NCBI RefSeq assembly: GCF_026914265.1
Contig: NC_069122.1
Location: forward strand, 40,534,625 to 40,598,624
DNA length: 64,000 nucleotides
Direction of reading: 5' to 3'
Source: Mya arenaria
Lineage: Eukaryota > Mollusca > Bivalvia > Myida > Myidae
Numbering within the stretch: the first letter of the stretch is position 1; every line of letters starts with the position of its first letter. The translations under genes and the position numbers were made by a program. The notes beneath the pieces were generated by a model, which was given only the letters and a program-made list of their open reading frames with translations, was not told the origin of the DNA and searched no databases. Of the stretch, positions 24,701 to 36,600 are shown piece by piece.

Positions 24701-27700
24701 TTTAAAAGTAAATATAGAATAATTTAATGAATTTCCTCGCAAAAGGGTGAAGAAATTAAGATGTAATGCATATAACAATGTTGTCCCCCACTCAACATAT
24801 AGCCCATTCTTTAAATAAATGAAACTTAGAAACAAAGTCTCAATTCATGAGATCTTAATATTTTATCATATGTTATGATGAAATAATTCAAGTTCAACAT
24901 CTTACACATATCTTGCAACCGATATCATCACGCAAAAACAACATAAAACAAAAATAAGACCACAGTCTCTACCTCTAAAGCCAAGGTCACACTGAATATT
25001 TGTTTACTATGGAATGCTGGATATAAGGACATAAAGTATAGGTGTTTGTGTGTCCGGGCTGAAACAGTTACTGTAACTTGTTTGGACATATTTAAAACAA
25101 CAACTTGGCACGTATGTTCGACATACCAAGACCATGTGTCGCGCACACAACCCTTTACTCAATCTCTACGTTCAAAGTCACTTTGAGTGTTTGTCTCTTG
25201 TGGTATGCTGCAAATAAGGACACAGCGAGGTCGAGTCTGGTATATAACTGTCTCTTGTACGGTCAAATGTGAAATACCTTAAAACATGTTTTCGAAATAT
25301 TATGACGACGTGTTTCGTACATCTTCCACATCGGGTACATTCGTCGCTTATAGATATTAGAGAGATGTTATTATAATAACATTTCAACCTCAAGTAGTGA
25401 CACCAATAGAGAGAAGGCAATATAACTAATAACTAATAGTAGTTGCAACAAAATAATGCATTTTAGATCGACTATTCGAATAATAATAAGGCTTGACTAC
25501 TCTCCCCGGCATCGTCGTCGGCGTCATCGTTGGCGTCGGTGTCGGTGTCCGGTTAAAGTTTTAGGTCAAGTTGGCATTTTCACATATGACTCAAATACTC
25601 TTTATTCAATACACTTAATGCTTCAAACATTTATTCAGGAACATCACATAATGAGGTTGCATACTTTCATATTATCCTAAATGCTAAATATGGCCCTTGA
25701 TTGACTTAGGAAATTTGGTTAAAGTTTTAGGGTGTTTTTTTAGGGTTATCACTTATAAATCCTTCATTCAATTGATTCTCTTACAATTAGGTAGCACAAC
25801 TCCAATTTAACCCATTATTCAAATTATGGTCCTCGATTACCTTTTTTAAATATTTTCAAGCCTTTTTGACAGGCGCATTTATATATAGTTTAAACCAGAT
25901 TTCCACAAATGGAAAACTATTTATTAGAGTGACTTGCATCGTTGTTAGGTCGGGCCGTTGGGAGGACGACGTCAAACTCAACTATCGAATTAAATCCTTT
26001 TAGTTAGGTATGACAGATAGTGACAGAACTTGGTATTTAGGAATTGTTTAAGGAGTCCTTTCATGGGATTGCGTTTGGGGCCCCTAGGATCAAGATCATT
26101 GTTACTAAACAAATAAGAACAGAACGGTTCATACTGAATAATTTTTGTTAGGAATGATATATTGCGAATAAACTGGGAGTGTAAAAAGATTTTATAAAAC
26201 TCATTTATTGGCTTGCGTTTTTGGCCCCTAGAAAGAAGGTCAATGTTATTGTTACTAAAAATAGATAACCGTTCGGAACTGAATTTCTCCAGTTAGGGTT
26301 TACATATTGTGATCAAACTTGATATGTAGGACGGTATTATGAAGGACAACCATGGGATTGCATTTGGGGCCCGAAGGGTTAAGGTCAAGATCGCTGTTAC
26401 TAATAATGGAAAAAAACAACATTGAGAAACTAAATCTCACAAAGAAGGTTGAGGTTCTTCTCTTTATCATTAAAAACATTTTGGCGTTTCTTGTTGACTT
26501 TTTTTATTTTTATTTTATTACTTTGACTCATTTGCCGTCGAGCGACCTATCCTAATACAAATTTTGATTTCGCCTCTATGTCTTTTTGGGCCAGTGTTTC
26601 CATACAGTTTGATAGTTTATCGCCCTAAACAATACACTGGTTAAATGTCGCTTTTATTTGAAAGGTTACTAACTAAATACGATAAATTACGATAAGTCAG
26701 TGTATTACTTATTTTATCCGAAAGGCAAAAACCTCGTAATTAAATGTGTTTTTAGTGGCGACGGGTACTTACGTTATCATTCCATCATCGACAGCTTACA
26801 GTGCCCATTTATATTAATTTTGCATTGCTTCATTAATCTTGTCATTTGATCTAGCACCGCTCCTGGCTTTTAGTATGACAATAGTACCTAAACATTTATT
26901 TGCAGTCACCACATCGCTGATTTTTCATTTGCTGCAAAAACATCACGCACGTGTCTCTTAAACTGGACTCATTGGTATCAAAAGGGCAGTGGTCCCAACC
27001 ACATCTGTTGCAACTGATACCACTCATTTGTTGGGTTATGCAATTGGTCCCCGCAGCAACGCTCTTTGAAAAGCGACATAGGTCCAAAACGACGCTCATT
27101 TAAAGCGATATGCAATCGTTCTTCGCATCAATGCTCTTTATTAGAAAAACGACATAGCAAAATTCAAAGAAAAAGTGCACTTACAAAGCAAAAGTTGGAA
27201 CCAGAATCGGTACATTTTATTCTAAATCTGCCATTTTGTTTGCCATGAAACATTTGTCTCAATTAATGTGTGCATGAAACGAAACTACGTCCTCCCCCTT
27301 GGACATAGGTCCAAAACAACTCTCCTTGAAAGCGATATGCAATCGTTCCTCGCAGCAATGCTCTTTGGTTGAAAAGCGAAAAGGTCCAAAACAACGCTCA
27401 TTGAAAGCGATATGCAATCGTTCCTTGCAGCAATGCTCTTTGTTAGAAAGGCGAAAAGGTCCAAAACAACGCTCATTGAAAGCGATATGGAATTGGTTCG
27501 AAACAAGTCCAGATACTTGAAAATGGTTTCTGTGCTCTTAATCATTTTCAAAAGCACAAGTTTTGTTTACAGTTTTTACAATTCATTTGTGCAATATCAT
27601 TCTATTTAAGGGTTAACTTTGTACATGCAGTTCTAAGTCATGTTAGTCTTTCCATAATTCAATATATCATTTAAAAATTGGTTTTTAAAAAGCCCACATT

Positions 27701-30700
27701 AAAACCATTTATACAATGATTTGTCTCATACACTCGAAGATATCTATATTTGTGACACTACTTTATCGTCATTGTTTTGTTTATTTCTTAATTGTATTCA
27801 ACCATATTTTGAACGAAGAACAAGGACATCGATAACAATATAATACGATATTTATTATTCAATTGTTTCGATAAGTTTTTTATATCAGTGCGTTTAATCC
27901 CAATCTCATTAAATGCACGAGAAAATCGCTCTGTGTCGCGAAATAAAAGTAAAACTCTCCAATGTGTTCATGGTGCATCTTAAGTTTTTTAGTTTTTATT
28001 TGTGTTATAAAAATATTTATATAAATATATATTTTGCAATAAAAAATATTGTACGCGTATAATTTACCTCTTTTAAAATTTTCATTTGATGAAGTTCACA
28101 CGTTCTTAAAATATTTCAAAATTTATCTTAACACACTTATTAGTTTCCTGAAGTGCATGTTCTCGTATTTACCCCCAGCAAATCAGTTTTTGCTCAATTG
28201 TATTTATCTAAATTGTCACATAAAACTGACGAAAAAAATAATAATGTATGTTCATTTTTTCATTAATTTGAGGTGTCGGCATATTTAGGGGCTACCAGTA
28301 TCATTATACAATTTTGCTATAAATTGTTCTAATACGACCGCAGGCATTGTTCCCCCATTTTCATTTAAGCTGATACATTATAAATCGTCGTGTTGATATT
28401 CTTGTGCTTAATATTAATATGAATATATCAATAGTTTTTCTTGAATTTATGTGATAACCTATTTTGTATTTCCAGAGTTAAAGTCACAGCTTATGGAACA
28501 CTATCATAAAACTGCAAGCCGGATGCCTGTTCGGCTGGACATTGACGAAACTATTGATAATATATACGAAAACCCAAAACTTACCTTAATTAAAATCCAA
28601 AATGGCCAGAAAACTGAGGAAGATATTCTTGAAGTTAGCCAACTGTTTTCGACAGGTGATGGCCCAATGGCTAAAACGATCATCGTCGAGGGTGAACCTG
28701 GGACAGGCAAGACCTCATTGTGTAAAAAGATCGTGTGTGACTGGTGTAAAATAAATGAGAAAGTTGAGCGGGAGCCTATCACATCAAGTTTAGGTAAGTT
28801 TGAATTCGTATTCTACATCATACTTCGCTTCGTTAAATCTGAAAGTGAAGTTAAAGCAATGATAGTCGAACATATACTTAAGAAGATTGATTCAGCCTGT
28901 GGAAATGCGCACTCACTGCTGGGAGAAATTTTAAAATCAAAGCACTGCCTTCTCCTGCTTGACGGTTTGGACGAATGGCGTAGAGAAATGCCTGATGTTG
29001 AAACAAGTTGGAAATACTGTACAGTACTAATCACAACACGACCATACAAATTGGCTGAACTAAAGGTGATTCCAACGCAGATGGATAAATATGTCAAATT
29101 GGGTGGAGTTCAAAATCCAGAAGAGCTTGTATTGAAAGTCATTCGGAAGTTAGAGGAGTACCACAAAACAAACAAACCACCCGAGTCCTGCATCAAAGAC
29201 TTAAAAGACAAACACCTGTGGCATTTCAGTAAAAATCCCGTCGTACTCGTTCATATTGTGTGGCTCTGGCAAAAGAGTAAGTTAAGACAAAACATGTCTC
29301 GTGCTACTCTTTACCAGGAAATTATTGACGAAAGATGGTACGAAATGTGTGACAAAAAAGAACAGTATAAAGATCCACAAGAGTTATATGACGTACTGAG
29401 CGAGATAGCATTTTATCAACTGTTTTCTGAAAATGAAGACGAATCACTCGTGTTTAACATCAAGGGGGAGCAACTACAGAAATTTAAGCAGTATAAAGAT
29501 ACATCGCTAGAATCCGGTATCATGTCTGCCAGCAATGTGCCTGGAGAACGCTCTCCTCAGTATCAATTTCTTCACAAAACATTCCAAGAATACTTTGCAG
29601 CTGTTTTTCTGTCAAAATGCGGTTCGACTATGTCCACCTCCTGCAAGCTCGTGAAAGAAAGATTCTCGAAACATAGGAACGAAAGTGTCTTTGCCTTGGA
29701 ACAGGTATTCCTGTTTCTATGCGGTTTAAATCCAGATGCAGGCGAAGAGTTTCCAGATGCAGTCGAGGAGTTTCCAGATGTAGCCGAGGAGTTTTCGAAA
29801 ACATTGAATGAACTGTTTACTGAGGCTTGTAAAAAAGAGGGATCAGCTGTTAAAGCCAGAAAATTCCAGGAAATGATACTTAGCGGCTACGATGCGGCAG
29901 AGAGAAGTGGGCACATCGGTGCGAAGTTGTGCTTGCAGCATATCGTGCTTGAACATAAGACTGATATGTCAAGGTTGAAATGGTGCTTGGATGATAAAAG
30001 AATTTCGAACCTGAAATCACTACGTATTGATGGAAAAGGCGGCATAGCTTCGGCCCTGCAGTGCATGGATGATCCATCTGTTTTAGATTTAGATGTTTGC
30101 AAGAATCTAAAATTTCTTGCTTTTAAAAGGTTGTCACATGAAGATATCAACCTACTGAATTTGAATGGATTAGTAGAATTTGAAATAAAATTCAACGACT
30201 ACAGTCAAGCTAGTAAACTGAAATCTTCAGTGCAGTCCTCAGATTTACAGGGTTTGAAAAGGCTCGTACTAAGAAATGTTGGTTTGGAATGTGAAGCCAT
30301 GGACATATTTTCAAAACTTAAATGTGTCAAAGAGCTAGACCTCACGTGGAGCAAGTCGATTCGACCAAATGATTCAAAATTGGACATTTTGGACCTTAGA
30401 AATCTCAAACACCTCGAAAAGCTTTTATTAAATGAACTAAATGTCTCTGACGTTGTTAATCTATAAATGCTCAATCTGCGCAAGTTAAAGATCGTTTTTA
30501 GAACACAACAACAAGCGCCACAGTTGATGTCAACATTACTATCACAACGAGACGATTTACTCACAGCATATCCGGTAAGTGATACTTTGAAACAATTATT
30601 ATGAGTCAACTATTATAAACAAAATGTAAACAAATAGTGAATTTGATTTCCAATCTTTTGATTCCGTTCCTATACAAAAACGTTACACGTTAAAATGCTA

Positions 30701-33613
30701 AAATCAAAATATCTAGCAATTACCAAAATCAGATTTCATTTTGTTTTTATAGTTAAGCCTTCTTAAATAAAAGAATCGATATTAGTTTTACAGGGGCTAT
30801 TTTTCAATTGACGTACTTTATGATATATATAATATACAGTTTATCTTTCAGAAAAATAAAAAAAATGTATCATTGGTAAAACAGTTCAACGCAAATGGCA
30901 AACCATGTATTGCAATTTACGGCATTCTAATTGCTTTTCTCATTGAATAAAAAAATATGACTATTAGCAATACCTTTGCTAAAGTCTGCAAATATATAAC
31001 GGATTTAACGTAGCAAAGTAGAAAAAACTGCCTTATCTCTACTCTTTATTAATAGTTAAACTCTGTATTAGTGCTTCAACGTCGCCCTGAAATTATTTGT
31101 TTCACTTGTATATGATTAGTAAATACTCCTTTAATGTGTATCATTTCGGCATTAAAAAGTATGTTTAACATATAGTTTAAGTTCAAGCAAAGGGTATCAC
31201 CATTGTCTCAGTAGAGATTAAAAATAGTTCTTAAATAAAAAGTACAAGAGCTACACTTGATTTTAAATAAATGAACCTTTCAGAAGAGTATGCCACAAGA
31301 AGTACAGGTAATAGAAGGCTTACTTATCATATACTGCATACATGTGTTAGGTGATCGTCAGTTTTTAATATAAAAGTTAAAACTCTTGATATTATTTCAA
31401 ATTATCGGGCGCCGAAGTAATTATTTGTAAGTACATTTTGTATTAGTAAATTATCGTTAAAACTGAACAACATCAATGCAATATTATATAAAAAATGCTT
31501 TGATAGAAGATGACTGCTTTTCCTTTTCAAACTTAGCGAAACATGATTTACAAAAAGAACTCAACGATTCACGCTAAGAATGATTAAAAAAGCTGCTTAG
31601 AAGAGCCGTGTGTGACGTTATTCTTCTGTTTAATGTTACGACGTTATTTTGCGAGTCTTGTTTATAATGGTTAATAAATGTAAAAGTGGATTAGTTAAAG
31701 CATCATTATATCGGTATAAATACTGTGTTGACAATTCATACGGATATTTAAAATCTAACGTCGCAGGAAAATCATATTATTTTGTGTTTGGAAATTGAGG
31801 ATAAGAATGGTTTATGTAGTGTAAACATGTTGAGTATATATATTTTAGTCTTTTTTGTGGTTTATTTTCGTTATAAGTTGCTGGGGATAGTTCGGTACTT
31901 AGAAGCATTTAAGAGTCCTGATTTTTCATGTGCATTTCATTATAACCTGGTCCGGACCTGTCCGGACCAGAGCTTGTCTCCATTGAAACCAGTTGATACC
32001 GTTGAAACCATTCATTAACTCAGTACATTATATATCATTTGTGTGACCATCCCGATCCTGTTACCTCTCTCCTGCCTAATTCCGTGATATGGTATTTTGG
32101 CTCACCATTTCCTTGTTTGCAATTTTCTAGCTCATGTTCACTGTGAATTCAGTCATTTGTCTCATAGTCGCCCCCGTCCGCCTTTTTTCGTATAAACGAC
32201 TTATCTAGGCGTTTCACGTTCCTGTCTTTGTCCGACCTACCACTGATATGTCTTCTGCGTCCACACTCCGTCCTTAATTATTCAGATCAACACTAGCCAC
32301 ATACCTGTCCTCCATCTTATTGCCTCTCTTGTTCCCCACGACCCTGTGTTCTCCTGCTAGCACACCAGCGTCTGTCAATTCCCTTAGCGCTCTATCAACA
32401 GTTCTCTGGCTAACCACCGCTCTATTTACCGTCCTGTAAACTTCCACCGCTCTGTCTTACGTTTTCCGACCGAACACCTCCAATAACCAGGATATCATTC
32501 GTCTCGCGTTCCACATATTTCTACTGCCTAACATATGTCAGCAGTCAACGGTTAGTTTTCGTCATCAGTCAGGCTAACATTAAACGTTGGTCATCTGTAG
32601 ACAGTCAACACATTCAGCATTTTGTTTTGTTCCACAAAGTCTGGAATTAATGTTATTGTTTAAAGCCATCATAATGATGCTGTACAGTTGAATGTCCAAC
32701 GTGGTACCTTACAATCCTTGATAAACATACCTAATTAGCTCGACTATTCGAAGAATAAGGAGGGCTTTACTACTCGCCCCAGCGTCGTCGTCGGCGTCGG
32801 CGTCCGTACAATACTCTTCATTCAATTGACTTAATACTTCACACAGTTGTTCAGGGCCATCACATAATGAGGTTAGACAACTGCATATTATCCTTCATAC
32901 TAATTATTGCCCCTGATTGACTATGGAACTTAGGGCAGGTTAAGATATTTATTAATAACTTCTATACCCTGCGTTCAATTGACTTTATACTTTACAAAGT
33001 TGTTTAGAACCATTACACAAAGAGGTTACAAAACTCCATATTATCCTTAACACAAGTTATGGTCCCTGATTGACTTAGGTTAAATATTTAGGGCAGGTTA
33101 AAGTTTTAGGGCAAGTTGGTCTTCACGTATAAGTCCAATACCCTTTATTAAATTGACGTAATACTTCATGCAGTTGTTCAGGGCCATCACATAATGAGGT
33201 AAGATAACTCCATATTATCTTTTATACAAATTATGGCCCCTGATTGACTTTGGAACTTATGTTAAAGTTTTAGGGCAGGTTGGGATATTTATTGATAACT
33301 TCTTTACCATGACTTCACTTGACTTAATACTCCACACAAGTGTTCAAGACCATCACACAATGAGGTTTCATAACTCCATATTATCCTTAATAAATTTATG
33401 GCCCCTGATTGATTTAGGTTGAAGTTTTAGGGCAAGTTAAAGTTTGAGGGCAGGTTGGGACTTTAGTAAAAAAAAGTTCTATACCCTTAATGCATACTTG
33501 TGATGATAATGATGATCTTGATGATGATGATGATGATGCAGATGATGATGGTTGTAACTTTAAACCTGCATCTGCTGCCAGCATTTCTATTATCATTATC
33601 ATTATAATTGCCA

Positions 33614-33673
<60 letters not shown>

Positions 33674-36600
33674 TCTCCACATCATTATCAAAATGGTTTG
33701 ATTATTTCCGTTCGATTATATAAACGATTTGCGACATATTTTAAGTCACAAGCTGCACTGCAACAATTCATTATACCATAAGTTTTGGTTTGTGTCAAAA
33801 CCTCAATGTGACTTTTGGTTAACAACACATTGAATTATTTCATGTTAACATGGTGTCCATTTGAAAATACATTTATCAATGAAACTAATATACACATATT
33901 GCTAGTGTAAATGATATATGGCCATTTGAAAAAAAAAAACAGACAAAAATAAACAAACATATATATGTATAATTATGTTGTATTTTGTTTGTTTTTGGTT
34001 TGTATGCTATGTTCAGGTCTGTATACTTATTCCTGGTAAGGTTATGTAATACTCACTGTCCATGTGGAATTTACCTTAAAAGAGTGTTTAGTTTAATTCA
34101 ATTCAATTCAATTTAATTCTCTGCCAGATTCGCACTTGCTATGGATATCAAAATATTTAAATCCTTATAAACCTGAATAATAATAAATTAAAGGGACTGT
34201 ACTCCGTATGATGAAATAGCGAAAAAAAAAGAAAATTGTCGAAAACTGACATAAACTTGGTATCGATCTATACAATGCTTTAAAACTTACTGACAGTTTA
34301 CAATTAATTTATTTTCGAAGGTTTTTCGTATTTTTCCATTAAAAAAGATTACTAGGTATGTCAACCTAGTAGAATTCATTCCTTATGCGTGATTGGCTAG
34401 GCGATGTTATCACGTGAAATTATTAAGTTAGGTTTATAGCAAATATTCCAACTGTTTAGAGTAAGCCTTCGTAGCCCAGTGGATACAACACTAGGCTGCA
34501 ATTTTGGCGACACCAGCTTGAAACCGGTCTCCGACTCGATTTTTTTTACATTTTGGCATTTGTTTTTACAATTATGATATCAAAGAGTAAATCATTTCAT
34601 AAAATAATTATCCTGAGAATCGTTACAGAAAAAAACTTTTTTTGGTGCCAATCTGGGGTACCGTCCCTTGAAACACCATACTGAATATGTCATGGCATCG
34701 TCATTTTTATTCATACTTATACTAAAAAATAAATTATGATGTACACATTAACGTATAAAACAATAATACTATTACAGATGATCACAAGTTTTCACGGTGG
34801 CTTATGTACTGTGTCTGATATATTGCATACATTATGCGCCGAAATGCATTACCAGTGCAAAAAGTGTCGGTATTTGATAGAGGAGACATTTAAAAAAAAA
34901 AAAAAAACTAAACCTTAGCTTTGAATATGTGAAGGTGATCATAAGCAAGTTGTTTTATAACTGTCATTTTATATTCTTTGTAGTCATTATAATTAACAGA
35001 AAAAATCATTTCAGTTAAAGATCGCAATAAATTTCACCTTGTGAATACTCAATTAAATGTAGCTTTGTGTGCTCACTCTGTGAAATATATAACGATCTAA
35101 TACTGAAACAAACAATCATCCTCCATCTCACATAATCGTCAATGATGACAATAAGTGGTTCTTACATAAAGTCTAAGAAAAAATAAAAATTAAGCCTACC
35201 TTCCCTTCCTGTTTTTGAAGAGAATGTTACCCTAAACAAACAATTTCTTGGCCTGAAAACAAGCAGGAGAGTTATCGCCTATAGCTCATGTAAAAGGTGA
35301 CTATTTTGAAGTATTTTCCAAAGATATCGAAAATAAACGCCAACAATGATAATAACGTTAACTGTCTGTATTAATTTAATAAATTTGCAAATGTTACCAT
35401 ATCCATTTCACATATAGAATATTTACAATATTCAAAACAATTGTAGTATATGTATCAGATCTTAAATTTCTTTTTTGTTGTTTTACAAAATTGATGAAAA
35501 CGACATTTCAGGATGGATCACACTTTCCCCTAGACTACCTTGAACTGAAGAACGTTCGTATGCTAGCAGAAAAGTTCATGCGTCTCGTTCTTGTGGGGAT
35601 ACAGTCTGGACATCATCTAGACTATAGATTTACTGAGTGTACAATAGAAGGTGACATAGGAGATGCTCAACAGCCCGCCTCATCTCGCTATGTAACAAGA
35701 ATTTGCTTAGAGAAGATGACAGTGTCAGCAGAAGCCTTCAGGCGTCTCATTCGTGTGCTGATAGATTCTGGTCAAAATGTCATCTTTAAGTTAACTGAGT
35801 GTACAATAGATGGGAACATAGGGCAGCAACTAGAGGAAGTTTCGAACGAGAATGCACAAAAGGTGGTAACTCAAGAGCCCGCCTTTTTTGACACTCAACC
35901 AATAATTTCATTAGAGAAGATGACAGTGCCAGCAGATGTCTTCACGCTGCTCGTTCCTGTGATGTCTTGTGGACATGGTTTGCTCTTTGCATTAATTGAG
36001 TGTACACTTGAGGGTGAAATAATAGAGGAGCATGTTAGGGTGGGGAACCAGACTGTCCTGCAGGTGGAAACTCAACAGCCAGCCACATCTCACAATCCAT
36101 CATGCATTGTATTACGGAAGATGACAGTGTCAGCAGATATGTTCAGGCGTCTTGTAATTGTGGTGTTACAGTCTGAATATAAAGTGGGCTTTCAAATATC
36201 TGGGTGTACAATAGAGGGTGACATAAGAGAGCTGCATGAGAAGGTGGGGGACCAGGCTGCCCTACAGGTGGAAGCTCCACAGCCCGCCTCATCTGGCTAT
36301 ATTACCTTAAACAAGATGACAGTGTCAGCAGATGTGTTCAGGCGTCTCGTTCTTGTGGTGTTACAGGCTGGACATCATGTGATTTGTACTTTAACCGAGT
36401 GTAAAATAGAGGGTGACACAAAACATCTGCATGAGAATGAGGGGGACCAGACTGCCCTACAGGTGGAAGCTCCACAGCCCGCCTCATCTGGCTACATAAC
36501 AACCATTGAATTAAAGACGGTGATTGTGCCAGCTGAAGTGTTGAGGGGTCTCGTTAGTGTGGTAATACAGCATGAACATCGTGTTTGCTGTGAGTTAAAG

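Noticed and set aside
33414..33723. Open frames rich in Ile or Asp
   Set aside because: Translations of ATT and GAT microsatellites.
34463..34540. A functional tRNA gene
   Set aside because: Anticodon stem does not pair and the B box is degenerate; treated as a tRNA-like block inside a MITE.
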